Shown: positions 55,401-64,000 of the stretch, piece after piece | How the letters are laid out: each line of letters opens with the position of its first letter | How positions within the stretch are numbered: position 1 is the first letter of the stretch | Source: Nannobrachium achirus | Lineage: Eukaryota; Chordata; Actinopteri; Myctophiformes; Myctophidae | DNA: 64,000 nt | Assembly: GCA_963921795.1 (NCBI GenBank) | Contig: OY997652.1 | Coordinates: 60,449,756 to 60,513,755, forward strand | Direction of reading: 5' to 3' | Notes under the pieces: generated by a model | Told to the model about the DNA's origin: nothing | The model's database searches: none | What the model saw: only the letters and a program-made list of their open reading frames with translations | Program-made: the position numbers and the translations under genes

Positions 55401-55576
55401 CTGCACATATTCCTACGGGCTGGGGTGGCTCCTGTCAGCAGGGAGTTTTGGGTGGGAGGAGTAAAATACAACAGCAGTGGAAACACAAACGTTTGTGCGG
55501 AGGAATTTATTGGTATAAAAAAGGGCTATAGAATTAATGCTAATTACAATTGTTATATTTTTAACATTCATTGCCT

Positions 55577-55925
55577 TATTACTTTTTCTAAAACGGCTAG
55601 TTCCATTCCTTGATTCTGATTGGCTGCTTTCCCTTTAATTGCTGTGGTATATGAGACTATAACCCAAACCTCTAATCAGTTTATATCAAACCCAGGTGTG
55701 TTATTTCTTTCTACTGTGTTGTGAAGCTAGACTAGAGAACTTAATTGCAAGTAACAGGTGTGTTGTTTCTGCAGCCTGGCCGGAAACTACTTTCTTGTGC
55801 TGGGGACAACTTTCTTGCAGAGCAGACCTTATAGTGAATTATTAGTGATAGAACCGTTTTAATTGGTACATGGCTATGATTTTTCATGTTGCCATATTGC
55901 AACCGTTTTAGAAAAGCAATGAGCC
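55577..55925. mobile_element. MITE with TTTTCTAAAACGG ends
   Basis: TTACTTTTTCTAAAACGGCT near 55577 and CCGTTTTAGAAAAGCAATGA near 55903 are inverted. ATTCTGATTGGCTGCTTT inside is a common fish MITE word. Confidence 0.6.
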
Positions 55926-55947
55926 ACGCGAGGCCTGTGGTTATCTG

Positions 55948-56052
55948 TATTTACACCGGCTGAGAGGGTTGGAGACACTCGGCTGCGCCTCGTGTCTCCC
56001 TACGCCTCTCAGCCGTGCCTCGTGTCTCCCTACGCCTCTCAGCCGGTGTAAA
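55948..56052. repeat. CTCTCAGCCG palindrome with a 38 bp tandem pair
   Basis: CACCGGCTGAGAGG at the left and CCTCTCAGCCGGTG at the right. GCCTCGTGTCTCCCTACGCC is repeated inside at about 55987 and 56014. Confidence 0.65.
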
Positions 56053-56519
56053 ATACCAGGTAACCACTCGCCTCTTGTTGCTTATTGCTTCAATGTATAT
56101 CCAAAAGCACATCCTCTTATGTGCAAATGCAATGTAAAAGAAAAACGGCATCATATCACTTTACATTGTAAATGTTTTGCAGCTTTACATTGTAAAATTT
56201 AATGCACTCTTATTATTGATTGCAACCCATCACCTATATGAATGTTATTAGTCTAAGAGGATTTTGCACCAGAAGAGTCGGAGTGCTGTGGCAACAGAAA
56301 GTTGACCTACCGGTACTCAAAAGTAGACCACAGTTGTTGTCATCAAACAGAAGCACATCTGTGCATGAAAGCCTGCAATACCTGGTTAAAACTTGGGTCA
56401 TAGTTTAGAATCTATTCATGTAAATGAATGTTGTTTTTCATGGTGTGGCTCGGTAGGAAGCAGGCCATCTAGAAATAGGACATGTGAGAACAATGTTTGT
56501 CAACCCTTTTCTCAGCGCG

Positions 56520-56738
56520 GTCCACCCTATGTTCCCCAGGTTCTATGTTCCCCACAGGTTAAAATGCACCAGGTTAGCATTCACCAGAGTTAGTTTTATT
56601 GAGGTTAGGGTTAAGTTTAGGGTTAGGCATAGTTTTACTGAGGTTAGGGTTAGGGTTAAGGTTAGGTTTAGGTGGTAAACGAGGAACATAGAACATGGGG
56701 AACATAGAGCCTGGGAAACATAGGTACGGTCCCTCACA
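56520..56738. repeat. MITE with telomere-like TTAGGG words
   Basis: TATGTTCCCCAGGTTCTATG and ACATAGAACATGGGGAACAT are inverted ends. The core (56600-56675) is degenerate TTAGGG: GAGGTTAGGGTTAAGTTTAG and GTTAGGGTTAGGGTTAAGG. Confidence 0.7.
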
Positions 56739-57957
56739 ATAGCTCACTAATAGAGGGTTGGATCACTAAGTATAGAAGGTTTTAGTCTTTCTATCCGATG
56801 TGAAAAATACTTCCAAGGCATGCTGGCATTGTGCCCTTAATTTGGCACTAATCAGTACAGTGGTTTGTCTAATTTGCCCAGTGAGTCAATGTATGGAAAG
56901 ATATCACTTAGGTATATTACACTTTCAAAATTTTTTTTGGTAATTCTATCGTCTAATCAGTAGGGTTGGGGACGATAACCGCCGTACCGCCGTACCGCCG
57001 TACCGCCGTATACCGCGGCCTACTGTGGTGTCATGGTCCTTACCGCTGTCAAAAAAGACAATAAAGAGGCATTTTTTTAAAACGGGGGAGAAGCAAGGAC
57101 CGCATGCGCTCCATGCCGCTCTGCTCTGGGACGCGTACCACGTGTTTGGAAGCTTAATGGGCCATCAGTTTCCTTTTCATCGAAAATGAAATTAACGCTA
57201 GACCCTAGGTTTTGCCGTAACACGGAGACAGAGAAATCCCCACTGGACACTGACTGGAGCAGCAGTCTCGTAGCAGGCAGCAGCGTTAAACTTTCTCCAT
57301 TATCCACACGACACAAGTATGTTTATACATTTTTGGAGCTGTGTGCAGCTCCCTATACGTGGCTGTGTGGGTCTGTGTGTGTGTATGTCTGTGTGTCTGT
57401 CTGTGTGTGTGTATGTAGCCTGACTTCGGCGCGTAACTAGTGCCGCACCATTTACGCCACTCGCGCAATATATACATCAAAATGTGCGGCTCGGCCGGGA
57501 ATGGTGTTCTATTACCTTTCGTTCCGATCCGCCTTACCATGCCGACGTAATCGGCAAAAAACGACGCTTAATTGTCCCCATTGACTTATAATGGGACAAT
57601 GCAAGAAATCACTTTCAAGTATTTTTCTCTCGTAAACCATAGGAGCTACAGTTTCAAACCTCGGAGAGGAGATTCATAATGATTTTAAGAATGAATCGAA
57701 AAATAATTACATCACTCGGCCTCATGGTGGCGCTATAACGGCCCACTTTACGTTTTGCCCCGTAACTCTTGAACCGTAGATCGGAAAATTAAAATTCTTT
57801 TTTCCCTGGATTCCTTGGGTCAAGACGCATCTCCCCATATAGGCCACGCCATTTGCGCCAGGATAGATTTTCCGCCATCTTGAATTTTCTCCAAAACACA
57901 CTTTTTGCTCCTTTTCCTACATATTTTCTTCAAATGTCACAAAAATCGGTACACATG

Positions 57958-57960
<3 letters not shown>

Positions 57961-57999
<39 letters not shown>
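57961..57999. repeat. (CA)n microsatellite
   Basis: About 18 CA units. Confidence 0.9.
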
Positions 58000-58323
58000 C
58001 TCCACTTCACACGGGTGTGATTTTTTATTCATACGGACAGAGCGCGAGCCGCGAGGACTAAAACCGAAAATGAAACCGACTTCTACTTTTTCCAACACGA
58101 CGCTGACTCCAATTGCATGAGCGCGTTATGCCCTGTCGCCGATTTTACAACCTTTTGTGTCAAGTCTTGTAACTAAAACCTGTCACTCAATCAATGCGTT
58201 TTGAGACGTGAGTTTACAGAAGAAACAATGTACATGATCGTCTCTCATCTGGTTGTTCACACACAGCGTACTGTGTCTGAAAAGCCCCAGTAGCAGGCTA
58301 CGTTACTATAGTAACCCGACAGC

Positions 58324-58386
58324 GCACAGATCTACAAGCTCAGAACGCGTTGCGGATGTGACGTGTTGTGAGCTTGTAGATCTGCT
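58324..58386. repeat. Hairpin family copy H8
   Basis: GCACAGATCTACAAGCTCAG at the left, GTTGTGAGCTTGTAGATCTG at the right; loop AACGCGTTGCGGATGTGACG. The AAAATAGC outer part is lost. Confidence 0.8.
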
Positions 58387-58419
58387 CCTTTCAAAGCCAG
58401 ACCCGCTGTGATGTACGGG

Positions 58420-58680
58420 GATGTATAACTCGACGTAATTCGCAAAAAACGACGCCCAAAACCCTATTGACTTAGAATGGGGGAAATTTCGGCCCGTAAT
58501 AACTGCCGCACGATTTACACCACCGCCGCAATATGGATATCAAAATGTGCGGCTCGGCCGGGAATGGTGTGCTATTACTTTTTTTTTCGATCCGCGTTAC
58601 CATGGCAACGTAATTCGTAAAAAACTACGCGCAAAAACCCCCATTGACTTTGAATGGGGGACTCGGTAAAAAACCCAGAA
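58420..58680. repeat. Diverged direct repeat with CCCATTGACTT-AATGGG
   Basis: GACGTAATTCGCAAAAAACG...CTATTGACTTAGAATGGGGG and GCAACGTAATTCGTAAAAAA...CCATTGACTTTGAATGGGGG form two units, with a third, earlier one at about 57545-57600. Confidence 0.7.
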
Positions 58681-58769
58681 ACTTTGGCGCCACATAACTC
58701 TGCCATACTTTTGCCTAGCAACGTGATTTAAACTTTAAAATGCACACACAACTTTGGTCTTTTTCCGGC

Positions 58770-59060
58770 CAATAGAGATGAGCCATAATTGATTAAGCCC
58801 CGCCCCCTCTGTATTCCTATTGGCTGGGTTTTAAACAGCCACTACTCCAGTTCACAGCATAGTACCGTCTTGAAACTTGGTGTCTGGACTTAAACGGCCA
58901 ATAGGGACTTATTACTTAAGCCCCGCCCCTATCTTCCTATTGGCTTAGCTTTAAACAGCGATAGCTCCAGTTTGCAGCATGGTACTGTCTCGAAACTCGC
59001 TGTGTGTACTTACATGGCAAATAGGAATTATCTGTAATTGCTCCATGTCTCCACTTCCCA
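58770..59060. repeat. ~125 bp tandem units with CCCCGCCCC-CCTATTGGCT
   Basis: Three diverged units containing TTAAGCCCCGCCCC, CCTATTGGCT, TTTAAACAGC and GTACTGTCTCGAAACT-like words. Confidence 0.65.
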
Positions 59061-59109
59061 ACATGTTACTGGTCTAAAACTCGGTGGGTGGTCCAACAGT
59101 CCCAACGGC

Positions 59110-59595
59110 TAACCGCTAATGCTAATGCTAATGCTAACAAATGCTAATGCTAAAAAATTCTAATACTATCAAATGATAATGCTAAAATTGCTAACGCTAA
59201 TGCTATCAATTACTAATGCTAACAAATGCTAATGCTATCACATGCTAATGCTAACAAATGCTAATGCTAAAAATACTAATGCTAATTAATGCTAACACAT
59301 GCTAATGCTAACAATTGCTAATGCTTACAAATGCTAATGCTAACATATTCTAATGCTAACACATGCTAATGCTAACAAATGCTAATGCTAAAACATGCTA
59401 ATGCTAACACATGCTAATGCTAATGCTAACAAATGCTAATGCTAACAAATGCCTAATGTTTAAAGGGAAAAAATCAATTATAATGCTAAAAATCTTAACG
59501 CTAATGGGAATAAAAATGTTAATGTTAAAGCTATTGATAAAATGCTGATGTAAAAAAATCTAATAATGATGTTAATGCAAAATGCTTATGCTAAC
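59110..59595. repeat. GCTAATGCTAACAAAT array
   Basis: About 480 bases of (ATGCTA)n/(AACAAATGCTA) in varying phase, decaying to the right. Confidence 0.9.
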
Positions 59596-59878
59596 ACCAA
59601 CTGCTATACAAGGTTGCACACACTTAGCGAGCTGCAGGCACACTTAAGATTTCTTAGAAAATTTCTTTTCTAGTTTGGCTTATCGCCGAACCTTAATTGA
59701 TAGATACGGGGGTGCGGTAATTACCGCAACACCGGCGGTAAATGGGAAGACGGTAACCGCGATAACAAAATGTCGATACTGACCCACCCCTACTAATCAG
59801 GCTTTTATGAACACCCTGAACAGTTTTAAATTTGCTTGATTCAATATTTAGATATTTAATGTAAATGTTACCAGTCCC

Positions 59879-60685
59879 TAGGGTTACCAACCGTCCCGTA
59901 AAATACGGGATCGTCCCGCTTTTGGAAACTCAAAGACGTGTCCTGTATTGAACTGAAACGGGACGCCCTTTGTCCCGTATTTGAAGGTTGGGGGATAAAT
60001 ATGAATGACGAGATGATTTCATTGAGAAATGACAGGGATTCTGCCTGTCAATGAGCTCCGCTCTGCTCTCCTCTGAGTTAAGTGCTGCATCCCATTGCTT
60101 TGAGAGGCGCTGCGCTGTTTGTAAGCAGCCCATTGGCTTAACACAGTGTTGCTAAGACACAGTCTCCGCCCCCTACACCAATCCCTTCCCATCGGCTGTA
60201 GGTCAGTCCACAACACAAGTCAAGTTGCCTGCACGAGAGTGCGTGCGAGCGAGCGAGCATACGACAGTACTCGGCTCAGAACATTGTTTAATGTCTTTAA
60301 AAAAGAAAACGCGTGACAGAAGATTGTGTACCAACAGATTAGACATGAATCCATGATAGGTGATAGCCTAAACAACAAAGTGAAAAAGCAAGCAGAAAAT
60401 AAGCCATGGATATATTGGTATTCCTGGGAGCACTACAGTAGCCTATTTCTTGTCTGCCAACTAACCCAGAGTGGCTGGTATGTGAAATAACATAAGCATG
60501 CGTTGATTTTGTTTTTAAAACCTAATGTGAAAGGAAAAATATGATTTAATATAGGAAAATACCCGTTTTAGCCAACTTTATAACCGAAAATACCCGATTT
60601 TTCGGCGTCGCCTTTGGCGACGCTACTTTCCACAGAAATGTAATGAGGTGTCCTGTATTTCAAACTCTGGGAGTTGGCAACCCTA
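59879..60685. mobile_element. hAT-like element, 807 bp
   Basis: Starts TAGGGTTACCAACCGTCCCG and ends CTGGGAGTTGGCAACCCTA. The flanks CCAGTCCC (59871-59878) and CCAGGCCC (60686-60693) match at 7 of 8. The end also occurs at 21100-21175. No coding frame. Confidence 0.75.
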
Positions 60686-60786
60686 CCAGGCCCTACTCCT
60701 CCAGGGCTTTTCCCCATACACACCCATTGTAACTTCAAACTCCATTTTAACCATGATAGATTCATTAAAAACACACATTATATAAA

Positions 60787-60820
60787 AAAACATTCCACTG
60801 TAAACATTGTGACAAGAGTT
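60787..60820 (+). pseudogene. Isolated zinc-finger scrap
   Basis: AACATTCCACTGTAAACATT followed by GTGACAAGAGTTAG codes TFHCKHCDKS and a stop. About 28 bases equal the finger DNA of gene C (62043, 62135, 62212). There is nothing finger-like on either side. Confidence 0.65.
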
Positions 60821-61146
60821 AGCGTGACAATAGTCACGCCATCTTGAAAATGAAGCCTTTCCGGAAGTTTGATTTTCCATAACCTTAACAACTCGCAAAA
60901 GTGCAGGCAAAATTTGTAAGAGCCCAAAAACAAAAATGGCTGCCATCAGCTATGACGAAAAATGTTCAATGGTTTAACCTATGGTGATGAGTAGAACTAG
61001 TTTTCTGTGACGTTTTGGGTTGAGGAATCAATAATCGATGTTAATTTAATGATTTAACCTGTTTTTTTTTTGTTTTTTTTTTATTCTGATCTGAAAATAA
61101 TTACACAGAGGTCATCTCAAAGGTCATTTCAAATGTCAAAAAAGTC

Positions 61147-61178
61147 ACCTTTTGTCTTATACAAATAAGACAAAAGGT
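61147..61178. repeat. Perfect short hairpin
   Basis: 14 bp stem, 4 base loop: ACCTTTTGTCTTAT / ATAAGACAAAAGGT. Confidence 0.8.
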
Positions 61179-61564
61179 CTTAATAAACCGCTACACTTCA
61201 TCAGAATCTGTTGATTCTCCACACTGGCTCCACTCATCATCAGTACTACTGTCATCTGAAGAGTCACATAAGTTGGGAGCTGCTGTGGCAAGGGGGGAAG
61301 GGTGTGACACACTCGACGGCACTTCCCATTCACACGTTCCCAACAATAACCAAGGGTAAGGGATGCTCTAGCAGGCCGTAATGGAGCTGGCAAAATGTAA
61401 GGTAGTTTGTTCTTTCAAGATGAAGTTTCAGTGAGTCATCTTCAGGTGGAAGATGGAGTATAAATTGTTTCTTATACGTTCCACTTTGAAGCTCTGGCCT
61501 GCCCACAGGTAAAAACTGATCTGGAAAAGCCCTGTAGACTATCATGTTCTTTTTCTGCTCCTAG

Positions 61565-62449
61565 ACAGCCTGCACATGGTTGTGTGTAAAGAGGAGGTTT
61601 CTCCTGAACAGGAGAGGAGCCCCAGTCTGCTCCAGGAGGAACCAGAGCCCCAACACATAAAAGAGGAACAGGAGGAACCAGAGCATCCACACATTAAAGA
61701 GGAACAGGAGGAACCAGAGCCCCAACAGATTAAAGAGGGACAGGAGGAGCTACTTGATGAAGACATCTCTTCACATTGTTCTGAAATTGAAGTTGAGCTT
61801 GAATCTGACACTGAAGTCACTGAAGACAGTGATGATTGGGGGAAGAAAAGTGGAGATGTCCACACTGGTGAAAAACCTTTCCAGTGTAAACTCTAACAAG
61901 AGTTATAGCGGTTCATATGAACTGAAGAGACATCTCCGTATCCACACTGGTGAAAAACCTTTCCAGTGTAAACTCTGTAACAAGAGTTATAGCGGTTCAT
62001 ATCAATTGAAGAGACACCAGAAGGTCCACACTGGAGAAAAAACATTCCACTGTGATCATTGCGACAAAAGTTTCATTTCATCATATGAACTGAAGAGACA
62101 TAAGCGTGTCCACACTGGAGAAAAACCTTTCCACTGTAAACATTGTGACAAGAGTTTCAGTGTGTCTAGTTCCCTGAAGGATCATCAGCGTGTCCACACT
62201 AGAGAAAAACTGTTCCACTGTAAACATTGTGACAAGAGTTTCAGTGTGTCTGGTGACCTGAAGAGACACCAGCGTGTCCACACTGGAGAAAAACCTTTTA
62301 AGTGTAAACATTGTAAAAAGAGTTTCAGTCAGTCACGTTACCTGAAGAAACACCAGCGTGTCCACACTAGTATTGAAGTACTCGAGTCAATGACTTGTCT
62401 TGAGTCAGGTCTCGAGTCCAAATTGTCATTCACTCAACCTCGCCCATGA
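61565..62449 (+). pseudogene. Zinc-finger gene C, fused acidic and finger exon, frameshifted
   Basis: The acceptor TCTGCTCCTAG is followed by SLHMVVCKEEVSPEQERSPS, repeated HIKEEQEEPE units (three, with small changes) and the acidic DISSHCSEIEVELESDTEVT. It then runs straight into VHTGEKPFQCKL without the intron present in genes A and B. In that first finger a GT is missing (between 61894 and 61895; the next finger reads CTCTGTAACAAG), so the frame stops at 61896. In the other frame the array continues: the rest of finger 1, then five sound fingers, FQCKLC, FHCDHC, FHCKHC (twice) and FKCKHC. The C-terminus, SIEVLESMTCLESGLESKLS, is repeat-derived, replacing the ASSVWSK end of A and B. As it stands it codes an acidic peptide without fingers; a second start could still give a finger-only protein (inference). 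Confidence 0.7.
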
Positions 62450-62515
62450 CTATTCAGTCTTGACTTGGACAAAGGGACTCGGGACTCTTCCTAAACGAGT
62501 CCACTTGGGACAAGA
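62375..62515. repeat. GACTCGAGTC-type repeat fused to gene C's end
   Basis: AGTACTCGAGTCAATGACTT, TCAGGTCTCGAGTCCAAATT and TTGGACAAAGGGACTCGGGA are words of a dispersed fish repeat. It begins right after CACACTAGT, where gene B has GCTTCATCAG. Confidence 0.6.
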
Positions 62516-64000
62516 GTTTACAGTGTAATGAACTAATTGTATTATACCCATATTATGAGGAGCCCTGTGATTTTACTTTATGAGCCATTATTACATTATG
62601 AGTTGCTACAAGGCTAAGGTTCACACCCGCATCCTCAGGGCCCCAGAGCTTAAGAGGAGTCAAGTCCTGGGTGCTGCGGTGTTCGGCACACTGCATAAGG
62701 TGGGGAATGCTTTTATTTATGAGAACTATCAAGTGATATTCTTTTTATTTACATTTTATTCAGATCAAACGGTATCAGTAATAATGACTGTATAAGTAAG
62801 ATGTTTATCTAACGTTATTATCTACACATACGGTCTGAAACTTTTTCACTGGACGAGTTTCATCTTACCGATAATAGCACAGCATGGCCAACCAACGTAC
62901 AGTCAGCCTGCTATTCTTTTATACTGGCTAGCTGGTCAGACCACAATAACCAACTTCTCCCAGTGAGCAGCACACATAGACATGCATGTATGTGTTGCTT
63001 GTCCCCATGGATTTACATTTACAATCGGATGGAAGCGTGGACGAAAGCCCATAACATGAGATTGAACAAGATGGAGTCTAATATATTATTAATCTCTCAA
63101 GACAGACTCTGAGGAAGAGGAACAAAAAGAGTGGGCGTTCCCTTTTATTTAACGATGGTTAGCCAGATTGATATGATATAATGATTGAATACTTTTATTA
63201 GTTCTCTAAGTGCAGTTTGTCGGCTCCAAACAAACGTCCTCCAAGCCCACTGATACACCCAGACTTGGGTTGAACACATTGTCCACAGGTTGAGCTTTAG
63301 TTTGCATATATTTTACTTATCTACAAAGTGCATTGGTACAAACAGTTTCAGCTTCTGTCTTGCTGGCATTGTTCTGTGACTCTGGTAAAAAGAAAAAAAG
63401 GTCATCATCAGGCCTATGCCCTTGCTGTCAATCAGCCAGACCTGGGAGAGGCGTGCCCTTGGTGCCCAAAATCATAATTAACCAATTTCAAACTAATACA
63501 ACCAAAATATACTAAATAATCACACATTAAGGCAGTGCAATGGCTTCTACAAGTATTTTGCAAAAAAGGTACAGGAAATTACAGTTCAATACAAGGTCTG
63601 CTAAGAGGATTTTAAATCCATGAAAGACTATGGCTTGTTTCCATTGGGGTCCTTTGTACTCAATTCATTGTAACGGCGTGGCTCAACATAGAGCTTTAAC
63701 ATTTTTCTCAACATCATTGTAATTTTAACCAAACATTACAGTACCTTACACCACCTTTGATTAACATTATCTTTAACGTTATTATACATACTAGAAGCTT
63801 GAAAGGCGGCCGAGTGTCTAGTCGGCAACCTGGCCAACTCGGGAACAATGTAAATAGGGAATGAATGCCCCGCCCTTTAATGCAAACCCCATTATACCTG
63901 TTGTCATAGGATCTGTTTTGACCTTCTGTTTGCGTGTGTCCATTTATGCCAATATATGGAGATATCTGTCTGTCTACATCCATTTCATGCCCATATATGG
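62516..64000. other. Right flank, nothing firmly recognised
   Basis: No credible gene. The final ~100 bases (CCAATATATGGAGATATCTG, TGCCCATATATGG) resemble the spacer repeats of the giant element at 16.6-17.5 kb. CGGCCGAGTGTCTAGTCGGC near 63805 is a short inverted pair. Confidence 0.5.

Larger units (their letters stand above)
56961..59792. mobile_element. hAT element, 2832 bp, filled with tandem repeats
   Basis: Starts TAGGGTTGGGGACGATAACC and ends CGATACTGACCCACCCCTA; CTAATCAG is duplicated at 56953-56960 and 59793-59800. TAGGG tips and the 8 bp duplication mark hAT. Near both ends are CCGCGGTA/TACCGCGG-type words. No transposase. Inside: (CA)n at 57961-57999, ATGGTGGCGCTATAACGGCC at 57724, hairpin H8, two blocks with AAATGTGCGGCTCGGCCGGG (57480, 58542), tandem CCTATTGGCT units and a long GCTAAT array. 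Confidence 0.85.
60694..61564. other. Intron-like stretch before gene C's finger exon
   Basis: Holds a zinc-finger scrap (60787-60820) and a perfect 14 bp stem hairpin (61147-61178: ACCTTTTGTCTTAT, loop ACAA, ATAAGACAAAAGGT). The minus-strand frames here (61157-61545) show no domain I recognise. Confidence 0.5.

Overview
The window looks like a transposon-rich, KRAB-less zinc-finger gene neighbourhood from a teleost (ray-finned) fish. The evidence is RTE/Rex3-type, L2-type and other LINE tails, several hAT, TTAA-target and Tc1/mariner MITEs, tRNA-derived SINEs, a Gypsy-type LTR element, and C2H2 zinc-finger genes built from short acidic exons plus one zinc-finger exon. I cannot name the species. 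No bacterial-type genes, CRISPR array, rRNA or free-standing tRNA gene is visible.

Layout. 1-6.7 kb: two tandem copies of a ~3.07 kb DNA element with ~730 bp inverted ends, each carrying a piece of L2 LINE. Copy 1 also has a Rex3-like LINE insertion with a clean 11 bp target duplication, and copy 2 is its empty site. 6.7-8.1 kb: LINE 3' ends and degenerate tandem repeats. 8.4-10.4 kb and 23.0-23.6 kb: two halves of a locus dotted with a (G)TGTCACACCATATGA-like motif, split by a 12.67 kb inverted-repeat element (10367-23033, flanked by ATAACT). That element contains a 3.04 kb palindrome in one arm only, a ~419 bp element with 9 bp target duplication in one arm, a hAT-like insertion in the other arm, and a 3.4 kb spacer. 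23.9-27.5 kb: a GC-rich 185 bp satellite in opposite orientations.

28.2-62.5 kb: a zinc-finger gene cluster. A unit of [short exon alpha - acidic exon beta - zinc-finger exon - next alpha] is present at 28.6-43.2 kb (gene A, 15 fingers, spliced frame open, 569 residues) and again at 46.1-55.1 kb (gene B, 432 residues, seven sound fingers and two or three decayed). A third gene (C, 54.98 and 61.56-62.45 kb) has its acidic and finger parts in one exon and is broken by a 2-base deletion in its first finger. The duplicated units differ by many mobile-element insertions, several with a clean empty site in the partner copy.

How it fits together. C2H2 proteins of this kind usually bind DNA and in vertebrates often diversify alongside transposons. 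Here the genes and the elements are physically interleaved: introns are filled by nested insertions, and gene C's C-terminus is now repeat-derived. A separate signal is a family of ~45-90 bp perfect or near-perfect hairpins sharing a GATCTACAAGCTCACAAC arm, scattered through several unrelated elements, with paired changes in the two arms.
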